DNA of 64,000 nucleotides, taken from Streptococcus orisasini (lineage in GTDB: Bacteria; Bacillota; Bacilli; Lactobacillales; Streptococcaceae). The stretch is taken from contig NZ_BCLE01000032.1 in NCBI RefSeq assembly GCF_001431045.1, positions 45,962-109,961 on the forward strand, read 5' to 3'. The notes under the pieces were generated by a model. The model saw only the letters and a program-made list of their open reading frames with translations, did not search any database and was not told where the DNA came from. Numbering within the stretch: the stretch's first letter is position 1; every line of letters begins with the position of its first letter. Made by a program: the position numbers and the translations under genes. Shown here one piece after another: positions 56,874-64,000 of this stretch.

Positions 56874-57231
56874 TATTGTTCAGCTTAACAATAAATACAT
56901 TAATGATGAAAATACCCGAAAACGTTATGAGGAAGAAGAAGCAAGACGCCGTCATCGCTTTATCGGCTGGATTTTAGTTTTTATCATTTTGCTCTTCATT
57001 TTACCGGCTTACAATCTGGTTGCCAGTTATATGAATTTACAGCAAAAAAAAGAACAGATTGTCAAACTGCAAAAACAGCAGGAGCAATTGAATGCTAAAA
57101 CAGAAGCTGAGCAAAAATTTGCCGAGCGCTTAAAGGATGACAGTTACGTTGAGAAATATGCACGCGCTAAATATTATTATTCTATTGATGGAGAAAATAT
57201 TTACCCTGCACCAAGTTTATTACCAAAATAA
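56860..57231 (+). CDS. divIC: Septum formation initiator DivIC/FtsB family
   Basis: A bitopic divisome protein that partners FtsL and DivIB. It has 123 residues: cytoplasmic N-terminus, one helix ([20 protein letters not shown], about 36-55), a coiled coil rich in Lys/Gln/Glu (about 60-88), and the [20 protein letters not shown] signature. The ATG at 56860 follows GAGGA and lies inside the rqcP end. The stop (TAATG) overlaps the next small gene. Confidence 0.93.
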   Translation: MEKPNIVQLNNKYINDENTRKRYEEEEARRRHRFIGWILVFIILLFILPAYNLVASYMNLQQKKEQIVKLQKQQEQLNAKTEAEQKFAERLKDDSYVEKYARAKYYYSIDGENIYPAPSLLPK

Positions 57232-57371
57232 TGGAACATTTAATTGAAACAGTTGAAAAGTTTTTAGCTTATTCTGATGACAAATTAGAAGAATTGTCTC
57301 AAAAAAATCGGGCTTTGCGAGAAGAGCCATCTAAAAATAAGATTCAAAATAAAACGGGAGGAGCAAAATGA
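57231..57371 (+). CDS. Conserved small protein between divIC and the beta-lactamase-like gene
   Basis: A 46-codon frame that overlaps divIC by one base (TAATG) and the next gene by four (ATGA): [20 protein letters not shown] then ELSQKNRALREEPSK. It is charged and helical, with no membrane segment. The double overlap with flanking genes and the sense of a similar small gene at this place in other streptococci support it. Function unknown. Confidence 0.75.
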   Translation: MEHLIETVEKFLAYSDDKLEELSQKNRALREEPSKNKIQNKTGGAK

Positions 57372-58603
57372 AAAAATTATTAGCCATTATGTTAATGATT
57401 GTTTTTTCTGCTCCTGTTTTTGCTATCAGCACGGAAAAATCTTCTTCAGAATTTTTTAATAATATTCCGGAGAATCCCAATATTCATCATGCTGTATCCA
57501 GTTTTTCAAAGCCTGATCTGACAGGGAAAGCTCAAAAAATTAAGCCTGATTCTGCTTTGAAAATCAAGGCCTTAATTACAAAAAATGTCAAAACACCGGT
57601 CTTTAAGCTGTCAGATGGCCGTTTTATCAAAGCTAGTCAAGACAGTGTTTATGCTGATATTGTTCTTCGTCAAGACAGTTTTCTAAAAAACTGCTGGCTT
57701 AAAAAAACGTTTACTGTTTATCAAAGCCCTTATGTGACAGGAGTTAAAAAAGTTAATACAAATCTTAAGGGATACAGTAAAGTACACATTTCAAAGAGGG
57801 CTGTTACTAATCACGGTGTGTATCTAAAAGCTGATGGGAAAGGCTGGATCGATGAAAAAGATTTAGCTTTTGCAGACAATCGTATGGAAAAAGTTCAGGA
57901 TTTGTTAAATCAAAAATACAATAAATCTAACTATTCTATCTACATCAAGCAGCTGAATACGCAAAAAACAGCTGGAATAAATGAAGATAAAGCAATGTAT
58001 TCTGCTAGTGTGACCAAGCTTCCTATTCTATACTTTGTTGAAAAACAAATTAAAGATAGAAAAGTAAAATTAACGGATAAACTGACCTATACAGAACAGG
58101 TCAATCAGTTTAAGGGTGCTTATAAGACAGAAGGCAGTGGTGAATTGCCTAAAAAAGCTGATAATAAGACCTATACTGTGGATAGCTTGTTAAAGGCTGT
58201 AGCTCAGCACTCAGATAATGCTGCCAGCAATATTTTAGGCTATTATATTGCTCATCAATATGATAAGGCTTATCAGGAAACAGTGGAAAAAATTGCCCAT
58301 GCTAAATGGAGCATGGAAAATCGAAATGTTTCATCAAAAACAGCTGCCAATGCTATAGAAGCTCTTTATTATCAGCAAAGTCCAGCCTTGAATTATTTAA
58401 AATCAACAGAATTTGACGGGGATCGTATCTCTCGTGATATAGCTGTTCCTGTTGCTCATAAAATTGGAGATGCTTACGATTACAAGCATGATGTAGCTGT
58501 CATTTATGCTGGTGAACCCTTTATTTTATCTATTTTTACAGATAAATCTTCTTACGATAATATTTCAGCAATTGCCGATGACGTATATGGTATTTTAAAA
58601 TGA
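57368..58603 (+). CDS. Exported beta-lactamase-fold serine hydrolase
   Basis: A 411-residue secreted protein with a signal peptide (KKLLAIMLMIVFSAPVFA, 2-19) and a class A beta-lactamase/DD-peptidase-like domain. Active-site elements are SVTK (S214-K217), SDN (S282-N284) and HKIGDAYD in the KTG position (IG rather than TG). An N-terminal part of about 180 residues contains SH3-like segments. It probably acts on peptidoglycan or is a penicillin-binding-like protein; antibiotic hydrolysis is not implied. It follows GGGAGGAG and overlaps tilS (ATGA). Confidence 0.82.
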   Translation: MKKLLAIMLMIVFSAPVFAISTEKSSSEFFNNIPENPNIHHAVSSFSKPDLTGKAQKIKPDSALKIKALITKNVKTPVFKLSDGRFIKASQDSVYADIVLRQDSFLKNCWLKKTFTVYQSPYVTGVKKVNTNLKGYSKVHISKRAVTNHGVYLKADGKGWIDEKDLAFADNRMEKVQDLLNQKYNKSNYSIYIKQLNTQKTAGINEDKAMYSASVTKLPILYFVEKQIKDRKVKLTDKLTYTEQVNQFKGAYKTEGSGELPKKADNKTYTVDSLLKAVAQHSDNAASNILGYYIAHQYDKAYQETVEKIAHAKWSMENRNVSSKTAANAIEALYYQQSPALNYLKSTEFDGDRISRDIAVPVAHKIGDAYDYKHDVAVIYAGEPFILSIFTDKSSYDNISAIADDVYGILK

Positions 58604-59871
58604 CCTATGACAAGATTTTTAAATATGTCCAACAAAAGAATTTTTTTACAGAGCATAGCAAAGTTTTAATAGCTGTATCAGGTGGAGTAGATTCTATGAA
58701 TCTGCTGCACTTTTTGCATGCTTATCAAAAACAATTAGGTATAGAAATAGCCATAGCTCATATTAATCATAAACAAAGGCTTCAAGCTGATGAAGAAGAA
58801 ATCTATCTTAAAAATTGGGCTCAAAAACAAGATCTCCCTTTTTATTGTGATACTTATAAAGGAGAGTTTTCTGAAAAAAAAGCGCGTGATTTTCGTTATG
58901 CTTTTTTTAAAAAAGTGATGCTTAAATATGATTACACGGCTCTTGTCACTGCCCATCACGCTGATGATCAGGCTGAGACAGTCTTCTTACGTTTACTGAG
59001 AGGGTCGCGCCTGCGTTATTTAACTGGAATTAAGGAAGTACAGCCTTTTGCTTGCGGTCAGTTGATACGGCCTTTTTTGACTTTTTCCAAAAAAGATCTG
59101 CCAGATATTTTTCATTTTGAGGATGTATCGAACCAAGAGGATAGCTATTTAAGAAATAGAATCAGAAACAGTTACCTACCAGTTTTGGAGCAGGAAAATC
59201 CCAGATTAACTCAGCATCTGATTGAACTGAGTGTAGAAACAGAAAAACTTTTTCGGGCCTTTGATGAACTAACTCAAGATTTGGATATTCAAGACTGTCA
59301 GCTTTTTCAAAAGCAAAGTGAGGCTGTTCAGTATTTTTTACTGCAGAGATACTTAAAAGATTTTCCTGACTTAAATATTAGCAAGGCACAGTTTGACGAT
59401 CTCTTGCATGTTCTTAGAAGCAAAGCATATTATTATCATCATGTCAAAAATGGTTATTATTTAAAAAAAGATGATAAAAGGTTTGAAATTACTAAAATAG
59501 GTCTTAAGACGGATGGAGATGACGAACCAAGAGTGCTAGAATATGACAGTATGGTCAAATATGGTCAGTTTATTTTTTCTTTTCAAAAAGAGACAGCTTC
59601 TAAAGAAGGTATTCCTTTAAAGAGTCTTTCTCCTATTTTAATCAGGAGGCGCAGACCAGGTGATAAAATTCAGCTAGGATCTTATTCTAAAAAATTGCGG
59701 CGTCTGTTCATAGATGACAAAATTCTTCCTGCTAAACGTTTAGAAGCAGTTGTTCTTGAGCAGGACGGCGAAATTATTTTAGTTCTTTTAGATGATGTTA
59801 CTTATTTGAGAAAAGACTTTAAAGATGATATAATGAAAGGCAGACTGTATATTCAAAATAGAAATTGGTGA
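58600..59871 (+). CDS. tilS: tRNA(Ile)-lysidine synthase
   Basis: It converts C34 of the CAU-anticodon tRNA-Ile to lysidine so that it reads AUA. It has 423 residues; the PP-loop AVSGGVDSMN lies at 25-34 and HHADDQAET follows near 119-127. The C-terminal substrate-binding domain ends RRPGDKIQL and RRLFIDDKI. It overlaps the preceding stop by four bases and lacks its own good ribosome-binding site. Confidence 0.95.
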   Translation: MTYDKIFKYVQQKNFFTEHSKVLIAVSGGVDSMNLLHFLHAYQKQLGIEIAIAHINHKQRLQADEEEIYLKNWAQKQDLPFYCDTYKGEFSEKKARDFRYAFFKKVMLKYDYTALVTAHHADDQAETVFLRLLRGSRLRYLTGIKEVQPFACGQLIRPFLTFSKKDLPDIFHFEDVSNQEDSYLRNRIRNSYLPVLEQENPRLTQHLIELSVETEKLFRAFDELTQDLDIQDCQLFQKQSEAVQYFLLQRYLKDFPDLNISKAQFDDLLHVLRSKAYYYHHVKNGYYLKKDDKRFEITKIGLKTDGDDEPRVLEYDSMVKYGQFIFSFQKETASKEGIPLKSLSPILIRRRRPGDKIQLGSYSKKLRRLFIDDKILPAKRLEAVVLEQDGEIILVLLDDVTYLRKDFKDDIMKGRLYIQNRNW

Positions 59872-59874
59872 GAG

Positions 59875-60417
59875 ATGCTCGAACAAGATATTAAAAGAGT
59901 CCTCTATTCTGAGGAGGAAATTATTGTTAAAACAAAGGAATTAGGTGCTCAGCTAACCAAAGACTATGCAGGAAAAAATCCTCTTTTAGTCGGTGTTTTA
60001 AAAGGTTCTGTTCCTTTTATGGCGGAGCTGATGAAACATATTGATACTCATGTTGAAATTGATTTCATGGTTGTATCAAGCTATCATGGTGGTACTACAA
60101 GCAGTGGTGAAGTTAAAATATTAAAGGACGTTGACACCAATATTGAAGGCCGTGATGTTGTTTTTATTGAAGATATTATTGATACTGGCCGCACTTTAAA
60201 ATATCTGCGTGATATGTTTAAGTACCGTCAGGCAAATTCTGTTAAAATTGCAACATTATTTGACAAGCCTGAAGGTCGTGTCGTTGATATTGATGCTGAT
60301 TATGTCTGTTATAATGTTCCAAATGAATTTATTGTCGGCTTTGGTTTAGATTACGCTGAAAATTACCGTAATCTTCCTTATGTAGGAGTCTTAAAAGAAG
60401 AAGTTTATTCAAAATAA
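59875..60417 (+). CDS. hpt: Hypoxanthine-guanine phosphoribosyltransferase
   Basis: Purine salvage: converts hypoxanthine or guanine plus PRPP to IMP or GMP. It has 180 residues; PRPP loop [17 protein letters not shown] with E99/D100 and D103-T104-G105, and the N-terminal [12 protein letters not shown] are standard. It lies three bases past tilS. The tilS-hpt-ftsH order is conserved in Firmicutes. Confidence 0.96.
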   Translation: MLEQDIKRVLYSEEEIIVKTKELGAQLTKDYAGKNPLLVGVLKGSVPFMAELMKHIDTHVEIDFMVVSSYHGGTTSSGEVKILKDVDTNIEGRDVVFIEDIIDTGRTLKYLRDMFKYRQANSVKIATLFDKPEGRVVDIDADYVCYNVPNEFIVGFGLDYAENYRNLPYVGVLKEEVYSK

Positions 60418-60439
60418 GAAAAAGGTTGTTAATTAGTAC

Positions 60440-62410
60440 ATGAAAAATAATCGAAATAATGGATTTGTGAGAAACTCCTTTGTTTATATTATACTGTTTT
60501 TGGCTATTGTAACTGGCTTTCAGTATTTTTTTAGGGGAACAAGCTCACAGAATGAAAAAATCAGTTACACGACCCTTGTTAAACGTGTCAAATCAGGTGA
60601 TATAAAATCAATTACCTATCAGCCAAACGGCAGCATTGTTCAGGTAACCGGTGAATACAAAAAAGCTAAAGAAACTAAAGCAAACAATGATTTAGCTTTC
60701 TTTAGCGGCGCCACTACAAAAGTTAAAAGGTTTACATCAATCGTTCTGCCTAACAGCGCTTCTATTGAAAAAATTGAAAAGCTGGCAGAAGATCACGAAA
60801 CAAAAATTTCTGTTAAACAAGAGAGTTCAAGTGGTGCTTGGATTTCCTTCCTCGTAAGTTTCCTGCCAATTCTCATTATGATTTTCTTCTTCACTATGAT
60901 GATGAATCAAAGCGGAGGCGGTGCCCGCGGAGCTATGAGCTTTGGTAAAAATAAGGCTCGTTCATCTTCTAAGAGTGATGTTAAGGTGCGCTTTTCAGAT
61001 GTTGCCGGAGCAGAGGAAGAAAAACAAGAACTGATTGAAGTTGTTGATTTCTTAAAGGAGCCAAAACGCTATAAAGCTTTGGGAGCACGTATTCCGTCAG
61101 GTGTCCTCCTTGAAGGGCCTCCAGGAACTGGTAAAACGTTGCTTGCTAAAGCAGTCGCTGGAGAAGCAGGTGTTCCTTTCTTCAGTATTTCAGGTTCAGA
61201 TTTTGTTGAAATGTTTGTCGGTGTCGGAGCCAGTCGTGTTCGCTCGCTCTTTGAGGATGCTAAAAAGGCTGAACGCGCTATTATCTTTATCGATGAAATT
61301 GATGCAGTTGGCCGCCGCCGCGGAGCCGGAATGGGCGGCGGAAACGATGAACGTGAACAAACCCTCAACCAGCTGCTGATTGAAATGGATGGTTTTGAAG
61401 GAAACGAAAATATCATTGTTATTGCCGCAACCAACCGCAGTGATGTTTTGGATCCCGCTCTTCTTCGACCTGGACGTTTTGACCGTAAGGTTCTTGTTGG
61501 CAGACCGGATGTTAAGGGTCGTGAAGCTATTCTTCGTGTTCACTCGAAGAATAAACCGTTGGCTAAAGATGTTGACCTAAAAGTCATTGCTCAACAGACA
61601 CCAGGATTTGTCGGTGCAGATTTGGAAAATGTTTTGAATGAGGCAGCTCTTGTTGCAGCCCGCCGCAATAAGAAAACAATTGATGCCAGCGATATTGATG
61701 AGGCTGAAGATCGTGTTATTGCTGGGCCTTCTAAGAAGGACAAAACCATTTCTGAGCATGAACGTCAGATGGTTGCTTACCATGAAGCTGGACATACTAT
61801 TGTAGGGCTTGTTTTATCAAATGCGCGTGTTGTTCACAAAGTTACCATTGTTCCGCGCGGTCGTGCTGGCGGTTACATGATTGCGTTGCCAAAAGAAGAC
61901 CAAAATCTTTTATCTAAAGATGATTTGAGAGAGCAATTGGCTGGACTTATGGGAGGCCGTGTTGCTGAAGAAATTATCTTTAATGCGCAGACAACGGGTG
62001 CTTCCAATGACTTTGAACAGGCAACACAGTTAGCTCGTGCTATGGTAACAGAATATGGTATGAGTGAAAAACTTGGTCCTGTCCAATATGAAGGCAATCA
62101 TGCTATGATGCCGGGTCAATTTGCGCCAGAGAAAACTTATTCAGCACAGACAGCTCTTCTTATTGATGAAGAAGTTCGCGATCTCCTAAATGAAGCTCGC
62201 AATAAAGCTGCTGATATTATTAATGGCAATCGTGAAACGCATAAATTAATTGCAGAAGCTCTGCTTAAATATGAAACTCTTGACGCAGCTCAAATCAAGT
62301 CTATTTATGAAACAGGAAAAATGCCTGAGAAGGCAGATGATTCAGAAGAAGCTCATGCACTTTCTTATGATGAAATCAAAGAAAAAATGACTGAAGATGA
62401 TGCTGATTAA
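60440..62410 (+). CDS. ftsH: ATP-dependent zinc metalloprotease FtsH
   Basis: A membrane-anchored AAA+ protease that degrades misfolded membrane proteins and regulators. It has 656 residues: two membrane helices (about 12-30 and 132-153), Walker A GPPGTGKT (226-233), Walker [15 protein letters not shown] region [19 protein letters not shown], and zinc motif HEAGH (448-452). AAAGGTTG precedes the ATG. It is the last gene of the pth-ftsH run, closed by a terminator. Confidence 0.97.
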   Translation: MKNNRNNGFVRNSFVYIILFLAIVTGFQYFFRGTSSQNEKISYTTLVKRVKSGDIKSITYQPNGSIVQVTGEYKKAKETKANNDLAFFSGATTKVKRFTSIVLPNSASIEKIEKLAEDHETKISVKQESSSGAWISFLVSFLPILIMIFFFTMMMNQSGGGARGAMSFGKNKARSSSKSDVKVRFSDVAGAEEEKQELIEVVDFLKEPKRYKALGARIPSGVLLEGPPGTGKTLLAKAVAGEAGVPFFSISGSDFVEMFVGVGASRVRSLFEDAKKAERAIIFIDEIDAVGRRRGAGMGGGNDEREQTLNQLLIEMDGFEGNENIIVIAATNRSDVLDPALLRPGRFDRKVLVGRPDVKGREAILRVHSKNKPLAKDVDLKVIAQQTPGFVGADLENVLNEAALVAARRNKKTIDASDIDEAEDRVIAGPSKKDKTISEHERQMVAYHEAGHTIVGLVLSNARVVHKVTIVPRGRAGGYMIALPKEDQNLLSKDDLREQLAGLMGGRVAEEIIFNAQTTGASNDFEQATQLARAMVTEYGMSEKLGPVQYEGNHAMMPGQFAPEKTYSAQTALLIDEEVRDLLNEARNKAADIINGNRETHKLIAEALLKYETLDAAQIKSIYETGKMPEKADDSEEAHALSYDEIKEKMTEDDAD

Positions 62411-62416
62411 TACTTT

Positions 62417-62453
62417 AAAATTCCTATTAAGCTATTTAATGGGAATTTTTTTA
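62417..62453 (+). terminator. Terminator of ftsH
   Basis: AAATTCCTATTAA pairs with TTTAATGGGAATTT with one mismatch, followed by TTTTTA. Confidence 0.85.
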
Positions 62454-62522
62454 TTCATTTAAATTTACAAGACCCCCCTACTATGATAAACTAATGGAGT
62501 TGTTAAAAAAGTAGGAGACGCG

Positions 62523-63917
62523 ATGACTGTTTTTAGAAAGAAAAATACAAGTTTTGATAAGACCGAAATGAAGAGGCACCTCAAGTTAGTAGATTTAATT
62601 TTTCTAGGCTTGGGATCAATGGTAGGAACAGGAATCTTTACGATTACTGGTATTGGTGCGGCAAAGTATGCAGGGCCGGCTTTAATTATTTCCATTATTA
62701 TTTCAGCGATTGCAGTTGGTATTTCAGCTCTTTTTTATGCTGAATTTGCATCCAGAATACCTGCTAACGGAGGAGCTTACAGCTATTTGTATGCTACTTT
62801 GGGGGAATTTCCTGCTTGGTTGGCTGGCTGGTACATTATCATGGAATTTTTGACAGCAGTATCCAGCGTTGCTTCCGGTTGGGGAAGCTATCTCAAAGGT
62901 CTGCTTCTAAGTTACCATATTCAATTGCCTGCATTCTTGAACGGTACTTTTAATCCTGATAAGGGCAATTATATTGATTTGTTACCAGCTTTAGTAGTTC
63001 TTTTGGTTACAGGAATTGTTCTGCTGAATTCTAAAATTGCTCTGCGTTTTAACAGCAGTCTTGTTATTATGAAATTTTCAGCCCTAGCTCTCTTTATAAT
63101 TGTAGGAATTTTTCATATCAAGCCTGAAAATTGGTCCAATTTTGCTCCTTTTGGCTTTGGTCAGATTTACGGGGGACAAACAGGGATAATGGCGGGAGCT
63201 TCTTTGATGTTTTTTGCCTTTTTAGGATTTGAATCCATTTCAATGGCAGTTGATGAGGTTCAAGAACCACAAAAAACAATTCCCAAAGGAATTATAACTT
63301 CATTGACTATTGCAACCATTCTTTATGCCAGTGTTACTTTGGTATTAACAGGCATTATTCACTACTCCAAATTAAATGTGGCCGATGCAGTTGCTTTTGC
63401 TCTTCGCCAAGTGGGCTTAAATTGGGCAGCTGATTATATTTCTATTATTGCCATCTTGACATTGATAACAGTCTGCATTTCAATGACTTATGCCTTAGCT
63501 AGAACTGTTTACAGCATTAGTCGCGATGGCTTGTTGCCTAAAAAGCTCAGCGTTGTTACCAAACATAGTAAAGTTCCTAAAAATGCCACTTTGCTTGTAG
63601 GATTAATGTCAATGATTTGTGCAGGAGTATTCCCGCTGTCTAGTATTGCAGAATTTTTAAATATCTGCACCTTAGCTTATCTTATTATGTTAGCTGTCGC
63701 TGTTATTAAACTAAGAAAAGATCAGGGAGCTCCTAAAGCCGAAGAATTTAAAACGCCTTTTGTTCCACTTCTACCAATACTGTCAATTATTATATGTTTA
63801 TCCTTGATGAGTCAGTACATGACAATTACTTGGATTGCATTTGGAATTAGTACTGTAATCGGAGTTTTGATTTACTTTATTTATGGCTATAAAAACTCAA
63901 CCATTTCAATGGATTGA
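62523..63917 (+). CDS. APC-family amino acid permease
   Basis: A 464-residue importer of the amino acid-polyamine-organocation superfamily (YfnA/CAT-like) with about 12 helices. The first helix signature GLGSMVGTGIFTITG (about 30-44) and the second-helix PANGGAYSYLYATLGE (about 81-96) are diagnostic. The substrate is not predictable from sequence alone; cationic or neutral amino acids are usual. The start follows GTAGGAGA. It stands alone between terminators. Confidence 0.88.
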   Translation: MTVFRKKNTSFDKTEMKRHLKLVDLIFLGLGSMVGTGIFTITGIGAAKYAGPALIISIIISAIAVGISALFYAEFASRIPANGGAYSYLYATLGEFPAWLAGWYIIMEFLTAVSSVASGWGSYLKGLLLSYHIQLPAFLNGTFNPDKGNYIDLLPALVVLLVTGIVLLNSKIALRFNSSLVIMKFSALALFIIVGIFHIKPENWSNFAPFGFGQIYGGQTGIMAGASLMFFAFLGFESISMAVDEVQEPQKTIPKGIITSLTIATILYASVTLVLTGIIHYSKLNVADAVAFALRQVGLNWAADYISIIAILTLITVCISMTYALARTVYSISRDGLLPKKLSVVTKHSKVPKNATLLVGLMSMICAGVFPLSSIAEFLNICTLAYLIMLAVAVIKLRKDQGAPKAEEFKTPFVPLLPILSIIICLSLMSQYMTITWIAFGISTVIGVLIYFIYGYKNSTISMD

Positions 63918-63919
63918 TG

Positions 63920-63948
63920 TAAAAAGCAGGATTCATCCTGTTTTTTAT
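63920..63948 (+). terminator. Terminator of the amino acid permease gene
   Basis: CAGGAT (63927-63932), loop TC, ATCCTG, then TTTTTT, with an A-run before the stem. Confidence 0.85.
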
Positions 63949-64000
63949 TTATCGTATAGTATCCATGCGGACTTTTTTCAAAAAGAAATATTTATAAATG
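63949..64000. other. Window end, no gene
   Basis: The last 52 bases are AT-rich and contain no supported start of a further gene. Confidence 0.5.

Noticed and set aside
61069..61434. Long antisense frames inside ftsH, mfd, dnaA, ilvD and other genes
   Set aside because: They mirror strongly conserved genes on the other strand and have no ribosome-binding sites or recognisable domains.

Overview
The window is low-GC Gram-positive DNA spanning a chromosome replication origin. Gene content and order (rlmH-htrA-parB-dnaA-dnaN, pth-mfd-rqcP-divIC-tilS-hpt-ftsH, and mnmG-dnaB-rplI-gdpP on the other side) are those of Streptococcus. The osmoprotectant transporter, aldehyde dehydrogenase, ilvD and glucan/cell-wall hydrolase neighbours look most like the mutans group. 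The species assignment is inference. There are no rRNA genes, prophage, complete insertion sequences or CRISPR arrays.

Region by region. Positions 1-11,200: accessory metabolism, mostly + strand: an OpuC-type osmoprotectant ABC transporter (first gene cut by the window edge), a 3-methyladenine glycosylase, a CcpA-controlled aldehyde dehydrogenase, a P-type ATPase with Na,K-ATPase-like ion residues, CodY-linked ilvD, a MIP18/DUF59 protein, a TDT-family channel and a Cof hydrolase. Positions 11,200-14,400: a YhgE/Pip membrane protein with a divergent TetR-type regulator. Positions 14,500-23,700: a long - strand housekeeping block (rpsD with a structured leader, veg, dnaB, rplI, gdpP, mnmG, an RpiB/LacAB-like protein, mnmA). 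Positions 24,100-25,900: two secreted cell-wall proteins with near-identical promoter architecture, probably WalR/VicR controlled. Positions 25,980-32,600: ecfT-ecfA2-ecfA1, pgsA, a RodZ-like protein and two M16 peptidase homologues on the - strand. Positions 32,700-41,400: yaaA-recF, guaB, trpS, an asymmetric ABC-F ATPase and a large YfhO membrane protein. Positions 41,600-42,300: three tRNA genes. Positions 42,300-50,600: DUF1275, an AlkD-like protein, rlmH, htrA, parB, oriC, dnaA, dnaN, a lipid kinase and DUF951. A broken XRE regulator follows, then ychF and the pth-to-ftsH operon, ending with an amino-acid permease.

The origin is bipartite: DnaA boxes lie before dnaA (46,581-46,716) and between dnaA and dnaN (48,108-48,238), the second followed by a DnaA-trio-like unwinding tract. 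Two near-consensus parS sites (28,331 and 42,979) flank parB. One is written into the ecfA1 coding sequence. Leftward of about 44.2 kb most genes run on the - strand and rightward all run on the + strand, as expected for replication-codirected genes.

Regulation is unusually readable. It includes a cre site over the gabD promoter, CodY boxes before ilvD, a CiaR repeat over the htrA -10, twin WalR-like boxes before two cell-wall hydrolase genes, and a set of four genes whose extended -10 lies only 6-7 bases before the ATG with no Shine-Dalgarno sequence (candidate leaderless mRNAs). Starts were chosen by ribosome-binding site, so several are downstream of the longest possible reading frame.
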